Shown: positions 9,797 to 15,295 of the stretch, one piece after another
Layout of the letters: the number at the start of each line of letters is the position of its first letter
Position numbering within the stretch: position 1 is the stretch's first letter
Position numbers and translations under genes: made by a program
Assembly (NCBI GenBank): GCA_964440305.1
Contig: CAYTRS010000014.1
Span: 1 to 16,934 of the forward strand
Origin: CAYTRS01 sp964440305
GTDB taxonomy: Bacteria > Patescibacteriota > Minisyncoccia > Moranbacterales > JAKLHP01
DNA length: 16,934 bases
Direction: 5' to 3'
The notes under the pieces: model-generated
The model's input: the letters and a program-made list of their open reading frames with translations, nothing else
Database searches by the model: none
Told to the model about the DNA's origin: nothing

Positions 9797-10165
9797 TTAC
9801 CTTGATAAGAAATATAATTCCACCAAAAATACTCCGACCGCAGCCAGCAGTCCGTCCCACCATGTCAATACCCGGAAATTTTGCATAACAAGAAGGATAA
9901 TTGCCAAAACTGCCAGAAGCATCCCTTGCCTGAAACTCATCCCAAGATGCAGGAACTCTGCTTCTTCTCTTCCTATCTTTCCGAAAATCCAAATCAAAAA
10001 AATAGTAAAAATGGCGGAAAAAGCCAAAAACAGGCTTCCAAAAAACAAAATTTGGCCGATGAGGCCAGATTTTTCCGGATCTATCTTAAAAACAACAAAT
10101 ACCCAGGCGGACAAGGACAAAATGGCAATAATTTTTATGCCCCAAAGGTAAGACCTGAGCGTCAT
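9797..10165 (-). CDS. Small four-helix membrane protein of unknown function
   Basis: A 122-aa protein with about four hydrophobic segments: IIAILSLSAWVFVVF (11-25), an ILFFGSLFLAFSAIFTIFLIW stretch (about 39-59), GMLLAVLAIILLVM (about 81-94) and LLAAVGVFLVELYFL (about 106-120). Between the second and third lies a charged loop with GREEAEFLHLGMSFRQG. I know no named function; the plan resembles small conserved hypothetical proteins of Parcubacteria. It has a good upstream promoter (10198-10226) and is 32 nt from gyrB, so it probably leads the gyrB transcript. The ATG at 10165 lacks a ribosome site. Confidence 0.8.
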   Translation of the reverse strand: MTLRSYLWGIKIIAILSLSAWVFVVFKIDPEKSGLIGQILFFGSLFLAFSAIFTIFLIWIFGKIGREEAEFLHLGMSFRQGMLLAVLAIILLVMQNFRVLTWWDGLLAAVGVFLVELYFLSR

Positions 10166-10197
10166 AAATTTTATTTTTTATTTTTCTTTATAGTTTA

Positions 10198-10226
10198 ATT
10201 TTAGCTCTTTTCTGCCTTTTTAGCAA
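10198..10226 (-). promoter_or_regulatory. Promoter for the membrane-protein/gyrB operon
   Basis: -35 TTGCTA (10221-10226), a 17-nt spacer and -10 TAAAAT (10198-10203), with a predicted start near 10191 and a leader of about 25 nt. It lies just downstream of the terminator that ends the preceding leftward gene. Confidence 0.6.
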
Positions 10227-10234
10227 GAAGAAAC

Positions 10235-10266
10235 AAAAAACGCCTTCATTTTCACAGAAGACGTTT
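10235..10266 (-). terminator. Intrinsic terminator of the DUF1059 gene
   Basis: On the minus strand AAACGTCTTC pairs with GAAGGCGTTT (one T-G wobble, 9-nt loop), followed by a run of T. The wobble pairs only in the minus-strand RNA, which fixes the direction. It lies about 40 nt past the stop at 10309. Confidence 0.8.
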
Positions 10267-10308
10267 CTTGCCTTATGTGCCCGATTTTTGAAAGTTATTT
10301 TGCGACCC

Positions 10309-10500
10309 TTACATTTCTTTTACCTTTGATTCTATCATTTTTTTCATTTCTTCATCCGACATATTTTTCATTTCTTCCCATTTTTCCGGATGCTTGTCCA
10401 TCGCATGATCCTTCACTTGCTTCACTATCTCATCTATTGTTTCTCCCTTGGCGACAAAATCGCAAGAAACTCCCATATCCCGGCAAGATACCATTTTCAT
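10309..10500 (-). CDS. DUF1059 family small protein
   Basis: A 63-aa protein matching DUF1059: an early pair of cysteines (C6 and C13, in SCRDMGVSCDFVAKG), then ETIDEIVKQVKDHAMDKH with the family's H, then an acidic/basic helical tail. The family is widespread in bacteria and archaea and its role is unknown. The two cysteines and the histidine suggest a small metal- or redox-responsive fold, but that is inference. It has its own terminator (10235-10266). The ATG at 10500 has no ribosome site. It is divergent from the DUF1360 gene. Confidence 0.85.
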   Translation of the reverse strand: MKMVSCRDMGVSCDFVAKGETIDEIVKQVKDHAMDKHPEKWEEMKNMSDEEMKKMIESKVKEM

Positions 10501-10519
10501 ATTTTTTTAACCATCTCTG

Positions 10520-11041
10520 ATGATTATGAAATCAAAAGAGAAAGAGTTTGTATTAATGATTAGCTTTTATTTGCATAATTATTACAAGAAGTTAAGCGAT
10601 AAATTTCATCCAATGAATATAAAAGAAAATGAAAATTCAACCACTAAGGAACAATATTTCTGGAATTTTATTTTCACGTTGTTTTTCCTTGTCTTGGCAG
10701 TTTTTTCCGCTTACTTTCTAAAGTCACAAGGGAAGATTTTTTTAGATGTTCCTGTCTTTGATTTTATCTTGCTTTTATTTGCAACTTTCCGACTGATACG
10801 GCTTTTCGTATATGATTCCGTTACCAATTATATTAGGGATTTTTTCAGGAAATTTAAAAGCGGTCCGGGAAAGACCGTCTTTAATATTATTTCCTGTCCG
10901 TGGTGTACCGGCGTGTGGATTGCTCTAGCGGTTTCTTTTTTCTATTTCCTAGCTCCGTTTTCCCGGTATTTCCTTTTAATTATCGCCCTTTCCGCAATTG
11001 GAAGTTTTATTCAGGTAACTATTAACCGCATTGCCAGATAA
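10520..11041 (+). CDS. DUF1360 family membrane protein
   Basis: Family signatures are FRLIRLFVYDSVTNYIRDFF and SCPWCTGVWIAL, the last with the conserved C-x2-C. Three or four hydrophobic segments flank them: FWNFIFTLFFLVLAVFSAYF, VFDFILLLFATFRLIRL, VWIALAVSFFYFLAPF and YFLLIIALSAIGSFI. DUF1360 includes the sporulation protein YjcL-like group; its biochemical role is unknown. The start is uncertain. ATG 10520 gives 173 aa but leaves only 19 bp to the divergent DUF1059 start. ATG 10613 gives 142 aa, nearer the family length, and leaves room for promoters. Neither has a ribosome site. It is the only + strand protein gene between miaA and the 12.6-kb region that I regard as certain. Confidence 0.82.
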   Translation: MIMKSKEKEFVLMISFYLHNYYKKLSDKFHPMNIKENENSTTKEQYFWNFIFTLFFLVLAVFSAYFLKSQGKIFLDVPVFDFILLLFATFRLIRLFVYDSVTNYIRDFFRKFKSGPGKTVFNIISCPWCTGVWIALAVSFFYFLAPFSRYFLLIIALSAIGSFIQVTINRIAR

Positions 11042-11061
11042 TATCACCACGATATTTTTAA
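11040..11061. terminator. Weak hairpin between convergent genes
   Basis: AATATC-ACCAC-GATATT followed by TTTTAAAAAA lies at the stop of the + strand DUF1360 gene and just past the TGA of the leftward gene ending at 11067. The stem is short and A/T-rich, so confidence is low. Confidence 0.4.
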
Positions 11062-11066
11062 AAAAA

Positions 11067-12074
11067 TCAGAAAGATCCGAGAAAATAAGCAGCGGAAATT
11101 ATTATCAGCAATCCGGCCACTTTTCTTGAAATTCTGATATCACAATTGTTCGCCCAGGAAGATGCTACTCCCGTCAGCATCAAAATCGGAAGCGTTCCCA
11201 GAGAAAAGAATAAGAAATTTTCTGCAGAATGAAGAATTCCTTGCGAATTCGCAGATAAAATCCGCAAACTGTCGTTCAGTCCCATATGAATAAAAAATGT
11301 CAAAGCACCAAGAAAAACGGGAATATGGGAGCGTTCCATGTCTAAAAATCCCTTGAAGCGACGATTAATTTTATTCGTGATTCTTATTTTTATTATGGCG
11401 GGAACTGCGGGGAAAATTTTCAGCAACTGAAGCCCAATAAGAAGCATTATGATCGCCATAAAAAAAGAGGCAAAACTGGACACCCTTTCAGCAATATAAA
11501 TCTTTTCCCCCAGCATGCTGACAATGCCTCCAAAAACAAAAAAAGATGCTATTCTGCCCGCTTGAAGAAAAATATTCGGCCGAACCGCTCTTTCGTAAAA
11601 GCTTTTCCCTTCGCTTCTATATTTTTTCCCGAAAGCCAGGACGAGCGCGCCTGTTAATGTCAAATATGAGAACAGCGATGCTGCGAAACCAAATAAAAAT
11701 GATTGCTGAAAACCAAGGTTTTGTGAATTAAATTTTTCAAGAATATCTAAGCTGGATAAAAAACGATGGAGAAAAATTAATCCCGCAACAATAAGAATTG
11801 CATTGATCCAATCCAAAACCCTTATGGCTGTTTTGTCTTTTTCATCTTCTTCCTCCTGGGGCAATATTTCCTGCGCTTCATAGCCGAGTTCTTTCGCTAT
11901 TCTTTTGATGTCAGTAAAATCAGGCTCTTTTTCCTCATAATAAATTTCCGCCTTATCTCCGATATTGCTTACATCGGCGCTGATTACTCCGGAAATTTTT
12001 TGGAGCTCTCCTTCCAAAGACTCTTCACATTCCGAACAATCCATTCCCTTGAGATATATTTTTTTTATTTTCAT
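11067..12074 (-). CDS. HMA domain fused to TauE/DsbD-like membrane protein, membrane cysteines lost
   Basis: A 335-aa protein. Residues 1-70 form a heavy-metal-associated domain with the metal site GMDCSEC (C13, C16) and the usual late GYEA turn. A charged linker (72-82) precedes six or seven TM helices of the DsbD_2/SafE/UreH-like type: VRPNIFLQAGRIASFFVFGG, the GALTFFIHMGLNDS segment and FSLGTLPILMLTGVASSW match that family's order. Known relatives carry a Cys in the first core helix and a PCG in the ALTFF-segment; here these positions read Y136 and HMG (263-265), so redox or metal relay chemistry looks changed. The ATG at 12074 is preferred; the open frame to 12257 runs through a terminator and another unit. 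TGA stop. Likely role is metal handling, unproven. Confidence 0.78.
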   Translation of the reverse strand: MKIKKIYLKGMDCSECEESLEGELQKISGVISADVSNIGDKAEIYYEEKEPDFTDIKRIAKELGYEAQEILPQEEEDEKDKTAIRVLDWINAILIVAGLIFLHRFLSSLDILEKFNSQNLGFQQSFLFGFAASLFSYLTLTGALVLAFGKKYRSEGKSFYERAVRPNIFLQAGRIASFFVFGGIVSMLGEKIYIAERVSSFASFFMAIIMLLIGLQLLKIFPAVPAIIKIRITNKINRRFKGFLDMERSHIPVFLGALTFFIHMGLNDSLRILSANSQGILHSAENFLFFSLGTLPILMLTGVASSWANNCDIRISRKVAGLLIIISAAYFLGSF

Positions 12075-12155
12075 AATTTTTGTTTTAATTCTGCCTTGAT
12101 ATGCCTGAACATATTTTACCACCAATCTGTTTGTTTGGCACCTTTTACAAATAAA

Positions 12156-12175
12156 GACTGCTTTTAAAAGCAGTC
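12156..12175 (-). terminator. Perfect 20-bp palindromic terminator of the tRNA unit
   Basis: GACTGCTTTTAAAAGCAGTC is a perfect palindrome, followed on the minus strand by TTTATTTG. It sits 23 nt past the stop of the 25-codon frame and ends the tRNA-Ala/tRNA-Ile transcript before the HMA gene. Confidence 0.7.
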
Positions 12176-12198
12176 CTGAAAAACTAAATGGAAATTTT

Positions 12199-12276
12199 CT
12201 ATCTGTATCTGGCACTGACTTTTTTTCCTCTTTTCCTCCGATGCTTTTTTGCCGCAACTTTTTTCTTTTTATACAT
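12199..12276 (-). CDS. Candidate 25-aa very basic protein
   Basis: A short reading frame, ATG at 12276 to TAG at 12199, with 15 or 16 of 25 residues basic (it begins MYKKKKVAAKKHRRKRGKK and ends RYR). It lies 22 nt after tRNA-Ile and 23 nt before a strong terminator, so it fills the tail of the tRNA transcript. Composition recalls very small ribosomal proteins (bTHX, or the bS22/AURKAIP1-COX24 type with its KKxHRK stretch), but I cannot show homology. No ribosome site precedes it, as with many genes here. Unusual for spacer DNA, but it may be chance in an A-rich strand. Confidence 0.4.
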   Translation of the reverse strand: MYKKKKVAAKKHRRKRGKKVSARYR

Positions 12277-12297
12277 AAATTTTGCTAAATTTAGCGG

Positions 12298-12371
12298 TGG
12301 GCGTACCTGGATTCGAACCAGAGACCTCGTCATTATCAGTGACGCGCTCTAACCAACTGAGCTATACGCCC
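12298..12371 (-). tRNA. tRNA-Ile (GAT)
   Basis: A full cloverleaf: acceptor GGGCGTA / TACGCCC, D-arm GCTC...GAGC, anticodon stem CGTCA / TGACG with loop CTGATAA (anticodon GAT), and T-arm CTGG-TTCGAAT-CCAG. Discriminator A; CCA is not encoded (ACCG follows). It decodes AUU/AUC. Confidence 0.97.
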
Positions 12372-12405
12372 AAAATAGTATAGATATAATAACCCAAAAA
12401 TTTCG

Positions 12406-12478
12406 TGGACTCAAGGAGGGTCGAACTCCTGACCTCCGCAGTGCAAATGCGGCGCTCTACCAACTGAGCTATGAGCCC
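12406..12478 (-). tRNA. tRNA-Ala (TGC)
   Basis: A full cloverleaf: acceptor GGGCTCA / TGAGTCC with the G3-U70 wobble that marks alanine, anticodon stem CCGCA / TGCGG with loop TTTGCAC (anticodon TGC), and T-arm AGGAG-TTCGACC-CTCCT. Discriminator A; CCA is not encoded (ACGA follows). It lies 34 nt upstream of tRNA-Ile in the same unit. This Ala/Ile pair is often inside rRNA operons, but no rRNA adjoins here. Confidence 0.97.
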
Positions 12479-12521
12479 CTATTTTCAAAGACGACAAACG
12501 AAAATAATTAACAATTAACGC

Positions 12522-12550
12522 ATTATATAATTTAAAAATGAGTTTGTCCA
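12522..12550 (-). promoter_or_regulatory. Strong promoter of the tRNA-Ala/tRNA-Ile unit
   Basis: -35 TGGACA (12545-12550), a 17-nt spacer and a perfect -10 TATAAT (12522-12527). Predicted start near 12515, 37 nt before tRNA-Ala. Confidence 0.8.
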
Positions 12551-12556
12551 GAAAAA

Positions 12557-12585
12557 TTCCCAGGAACCGTTTTTTGTGCTATAAT
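12557..12585 (+). promoter_or_regulatory. Extended -10 promoter of the + strand RNA unit
   Basis: -35-like TTCCCA (12557-12562), a 17-nt spacer and a perfect extended -10 TGCTATAAT (12577-12585). Predicted start near 12592. It is back-to-back with the tRNA promoter, the -35 boxes being 6 bp apart. Confidence 0.7.
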
Positions 12586-12643
12586 TTAATCAAAGAGTAG
12601 CGAGGATCTTTATTGCAACTTTAAAATCAGAAAGAAAGGAGGA

Positions 12644-12823
12644 ATTATCAAAAACAAAAGACTAAAACACGACTTGCACCACCCGCATTATCGCAGAAAA
12701 AGGATTATATTTTACGTAAGGAGCTACATAATCAAGCTTATCAGGGTAAAGATTCTCCAGGAGGCTGTCATGGAAATGCAGACCGTCCAAGTGCGACGCG
12801 CCAATGCGATTACGGCCAGGTGA
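12644..12823 (+). CDS. Candidate small basic ORF with ATT/ATC start
   Basis: A 59-codon frame, open from an ATT (12644) or ATC (12647) placed just after AAAGGAGG, to TGA at 12821. No ATG, GTG or TTG start lies near that ribosome site. The product would be strongly basic (15 K/R and 4 H, 3 acidic) with hydrophobic stretches (RIIFYVRSYIIKLIRVKIL). In the same frame an ATG at 12770, with AGGAGG at 5-nt spacing, would give a 17-aa peptide (MEMQTVQVRRANAITAR). AUU/AUC starts are known mainly from infC, where they allow autocontrol by IF3. No homology is recognised, so this may be a chance open frame within a non-coding RNA. Confidence 0.28.
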   Translation: MIKNKRLKHDLHHPHYRRKRIIFYVRSYIIKLIRVKILQEAVMEMQTVQVRRANAITAR

Positions 12824-12915
12824 AAGGAGGTGATCCATAATCTAGGTTCTCATCCGGGAATCAGGATGCTAAGCATCCCCTTGGGCTAAAACCCCTTGGT
12901 AGCTGGAAATTTTAA

Positions 12916-12946
12916 AAAAAGAGGCTTAAGTAAATAGCCTCTTTTT
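12916..12946. terminator. Bidirectional terminator shared by the RNA unit and uppP operon
   Basis: AAAAAGAGGCT / AGCCTCTTTTT is an 11-bp stem with a 9-nt loop and A and T tails on both sides. It ends the + strand RNA and, 4 nt past the TAA of uppP, the leftward operon. Confidence 0.9.
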
Positions 12947-12950
12947 AATT

Positions 12951-13739
12951 TTAAGAAAAATAAACAAAGATTATGGTAAGAGCCAGCATTATCCTATACC
13001 AAAAAAATATGCCATAACCAATCCTCTCGACAAATTTAATCAGATACTTTATTGCCAGATATCCGCTTATTGCAGAAAAAAATATACCTACTAAAATATC
13101 AATGTCAAATCCGCTTCTTAACAAATTGGGCATCTCCAGAGCCGCCGCGCCAAAAATTATCGGAGTGGAAAGCAGAAAGGAAAACTTCGCCGCATCAGCC
13201 CGGTTCAAGCCTTCAAAAAGCCCAGCAGTGATCGTCGCGCCAGAACGGGAAACTCCGGGAATAATCGCCGTCGCCTGGGAGATTCCGACTATCAAGGACT
13301 CCCGAAAGCCTATTTCTCCGATATTTTTTCTGTGATTTGCAAACTTATCCGCCAAAAAAAGCAACAGACCGACAAAGCTTAAGGTAAAAGCAATGATCAA
13401 CGGATTTCGAAAAATTGTTTCTGCTTGTTTTTCCAGAAAATAACCAGCCAAAACTCCAGGAATCGTGGCAATAATAAGAAAATATAATAAATTATTTTTG
13501 TTTTCAGATTTTGAAGTTTTTTTGAATGCTAACTTGAAAATATCTACCCAGTCCCTCCAAAAATATGCGACTACCGCGAAAAGCGTACCGATATGAAGCG
13601 CCACGTCAAAACCCAGTCCCGGATCTTCAAATTTAAAAAAGTAAGGCGCAAGAATAAGATGCGCCGTTGAAGAAATGGGCAAAAATTCGCTCAAGCCTTG
13701 GATAATTCCCAAAAATGAAGATTGAAATAAATCATCCAT
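12951..13739 (-). CDS. uppP: Undecaprenyl-diphosphatase UppP (BacA)
   Basis: Integral membrane enzyme that hydrolyses undecaprenyl diphosphate to the monophosphate, recycling the carrier for cell-wall and surface glycans. Both catalytic signatures are present: GIIQGLSEFLPISSTAHL (11-28, with E18 and S23) and PGVSRSGATITAGLFEGLNR (161-180, with S164 and R165). The 262 residues and about eight hydrophobic segments match the family. The ATG at 13739 is only 2 nt past the TAG of the deacetylase-like gene, suggesting translational coupling. It is the last gene of the GT2/deacetylase/UppP operon and ends at a strong terminator. Related proteins give bacitracin tolerance when overexpressed. Confidence 0.96.
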   Translation of the reverse strand: MDDLFQSSFLGIIQGLSEFLPISSTAHLILAPYFFKFEDPGLGFDVALHIGTLFAVVAYFWRDWVDIFKLAFKKTSKSENKNNLLYFLIIATIPGVLAGYFLEKQAETIFRNPLIIAFTLSFVGLLLFLADKFANHRKNIGEIGFRESLIVGISQATAIIPGVSRSGATITAGLFEGLNRADAAKFSFLLSTPIIFGAAALEMPNLLRSGFDIDILVGIFFSAISGYLAIKYLIKFVERIGYGIFFWYRIMLALTIIFVYFS

Positions 13740-13741
13740 AT

Positions 13742-14437
13742 CTAATGCGTCATACTTAATACTTGCTTATACTCTTTTTCCCTTTCCGGATGGCAAACCA
13801 ATTCCGTTACGCCTTCTGGAAGCTTTTCAATAAATTCGTCCAGATCTCCAATCCAATCAAGACTGGCTAAAAAATCTGACGAATTACATCCTGAACAGAA
13901 AAAGGCTTCGCGGTTCATTTTTCTCAATAATTGCAAAATAAAACGAACAAAATTATTTCTTCCTAAAAATCCTCTTTTTCCAAATCTTATATAATTTATA
14001 TTATATTTCTCGCTTAACTTCAAGGCTATTCTAAAATATGGAGGGAAAAAATGGACGTATTCATGAGAATTGACGCCGTCCGGAAATCTGCCAAAAATTT
14101 CCCTGAATTTCAAAATCTGTCTTTCCAATTTTTCTTCCGCCTTTTTTCCATGGCTGGTTCTTGAAATATATTTAAGGAAAAATATGACTGATTTTAGAAA
14201 ATTATTTCTTCTGTCGTTTATTTTCCAATCTCCAAAATTCAAATGAATGTCCAATTTAACTGTGGAATTGTTGAGTCTTTCAATGTCCTTTGGCCCGAAA
14301 TTGCCGTTTGTCATTATTGCTACCCTATCTATCTTTTCACCTTTGACCAGTTCCAATATCTTCGTGTTACAAAACTCATTTTTTCCAAAATCGTCCGCCG
14401 CGATAATCAACTTATTTCTCAAGATTGTTTCAATCAT
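13742..14437 (-). CDS. YdjC/ChbG-like polysaccharide deacetylase
   Basis: Predicted metal-dependent deacetylase of N-acetylated sugars, 231 aa. Family motifs in order: LIIAADDFGKN (10-20, acidic pair D15-D16), LDIHLNFGDW (62-71, H65), GVNSHEYVHFFPP (121-133, H125 and H129) and VTELVCHPERE near the end. In relatives the third motif usually reads DSH; here the D is N123, so metal binding may be altered, though H65 and H125 are kept. No signal peptide, so it acts in the cytoplasm, fitting an action on a nucleotide- or lipid-linked sugar. It starts 6 nt after the glycosyltransferase stop and is 2 nt before uppP. Family assignment is good; the substrate is unknown. Confidence 0.85.
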   Translation of the reverse strand: MIETILRNKLIIAADDFGKNEFCNTKILELVKGEKIDRVAIMTNGNFGPKDIERLNNSTVKLDIHLNFGDWKINDRRNNFLKSVIFFLKYISRTSHGKKAEEKLERQILKFREIFGRFPDGVNSHEYVHFFPPYFRIALKLSEKYNINYIRFGKRGFLGRNNFVRFILQLLRKMNREAFFCSGCNSSDFLASLDWIGDLDEFIEKLPEGVTELVCHPEREKEYKQVLSMTH

Positions 14438-14443
14438 AAGAAG

Positions 14444-15172
14444 TTAATCGTATTTCCCCCTAAAATCATTTATTCTAATTCTTAAAAGATCGGCAACCAT
14501 ATTGACTGAATCAAAAATCAACCTCACGTGGCTTTTTTTCGGATTCTGAAGAATAATCGGAAGCTCTTTTATTCTATATCCTTTTTTGCTGGCAATAAAA
14601 ATAACTTCGGAATCAAAAGAAAACCTTTTTACAGTAAGCTTGGAAAAAATATCCATTGCCGCTTTTCTTCTGAAAACCTTGAACCCGCACTGCGTGTCCC
14701 TGATTTTTCCCGTATCTATTATGATTATCCGCAAGATTCTAAAAATCTTTTCCATGATTCTCCTGTGCCAAAGCACCGGCTCCAAAATCCTTAGCCCGGG
14801 AATAAAACGGGAAGCAATTACTATGTCATATCCGCTTTCCAATTTTTCCAGAAATTTCTTAAGTTCCTCAATCGGAATTGCCAAATCCGCATCCATAAAC
14901 ATCACTACATCTTTTTCGCTTTCCAGCATTCCTTTCTTGACTGCGCTTCCTTTTCCCCCGTTAACTTTCATGTCGACCAGTTTTATCGGAAATTTTTCCT
15001 GCGCTTTTCCAATTTCTGAAACAGTATTATCCGTGCTTCCGTCATTAACAGTTATTATTTCATAGTTGCTGAAATTTGACGAAAGATATTTATTTATCTT
15101 TCTTAAATTATCGCCGATTCTTTTTCCCTCGTTAAAGCATGGAATTATTACCGATATAGCTTTAGTTTCCAT
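14444..15172 (-). CDS. GT2 glycosyltransferase, dolichyl/polyprenyl-phosphate sugar synthase type
   Basis: Transfers a sugar from a nucleotide donor to a polyprenyl phosphate on the inner face of the membrane. GT-A motifs: SVIIPCFNEGKRI (7-19), TVNDGSTD (41-48), the metal site DADLAIP with DxD at D94-D96, and DTQCGFKVFRRKA (159-171), the signature of the Alg5-like dolichyl-phosphate glucosyltransferase group. The 242 residues lack the long C-terminal TM pair of DPM-type fusions. The ATG at 15172 is chosen over an upstream start at 15271 because a promoter lies at 15196-15224 and the extra residues do not belong to the family. It is the first gene of the operon with the deacetylase-like gene and uppP. 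Confidence 0.92.
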   Translation of the reverse strand: METKAISVIIPCFNEGKRIGDNLRKINKYLSSNFSNYEIITVNDGSTDNTVSEIGKAQEKFPIKLVDMKVNGGKGSAVKKGMLESEKDVVMFMDADLAIPIEELKKFLEKLESGYDIVIASRFIPGLRILEPVLWHRRIMEKIFRILRIIIIDTGKIRDTQCGFKVFRRKAAMDIFSKLTVKRFSFDSEVIFIASKKGYRIKELPIILQNPKKSHVRLIFDSVNMVADLLRIRINDFRGKYD

Positions 15173-15195
15173 AAAAACTATAAAATTACGCCTTA

Positions 15196-15224
15196 ATTGT
15201 ATCAGACTTTCATTTAAGGAACAA
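15196..15224 (-). promoter_or_regulatory. Promoter of the GT2/deacetylase/uppP operon
   Basis: -35 TTGTTC (15219-15224), a 17-nt spacer and -10 TACAAT (15196-15201). Predicted start near 15189, a leader of about 17 nt before the ATG at 15172 without a ribosome site. Confidence 0.6.
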
Positions 15225-15295
15225 TAAAAAAAGCCTGTCTTGCAAACAAAAATCTGAATAAATAAAAGCATCTTGGCGACACATGCGGCAAATTA

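Larger units (their letters stand above)
12592..12946 (+). ncRNA. Unidentified ~350-nt transcript with four SD-like sites
   Basis: The stretch between tRNA-Ala and uppP has its own extended -10 promoter and a strong terminator (12916-12946), so a transcript of about 350 nt is likely. It does not show the conserved cores of RNase P RNA, tmRNA, 4.5S or 6S RNA. It has SD-like sites at 12635-12642 (AAAGGAGG), 12715-12719 (AAGGAG), 12759-12764 (AGGAGG) and 12822-12836. The last, GAAAGGAGGTGATCC, is complementary over 15 nt to the common 16S 3' end. The 3' third can form competing hairpins: CATCC (12851) and CATCC (12874) both pair with GGATG (12864), followed by GGG-CTAAAA-CCC and two CCCCTTGG copies. 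It may be a short-peptide mRNA, a ribosome-binding RNA, or both. Confidence 0.45.

Noticed and set aside
12075..12257. 61-residue N-terminal extension of the HMA gene from a TTG
   Set aside because: It runs through a perfect terminator hairpin and the end of the tRNA unit, and the HMA domain begins exactly at the ATG at 12074.
12820..12845. Fragment of a 16S rRNA gene on the minus strand (GGATCACCTCCTTTC)
   Set aside because: The bases before it do not continue as 16S (no GCGGCT before GGATCACC). It is better read as an extended SD complement on the + strand.
12821..12889. Reading through TGA at 12821 as glycine (code 25 of Gracilibacteria/SR1) to lengthen the small ORF
   Set aside because: The large genes here contain many glycines but no in-frame TGA, and the HMA gene ends on TGA, so TGA is a stop in this genome.
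14586..15065. 159-codon open frame on the + strand
   Set aside because: Antisense to the GT2 glycosyltransferase, whose motifs are clear on the other strand.
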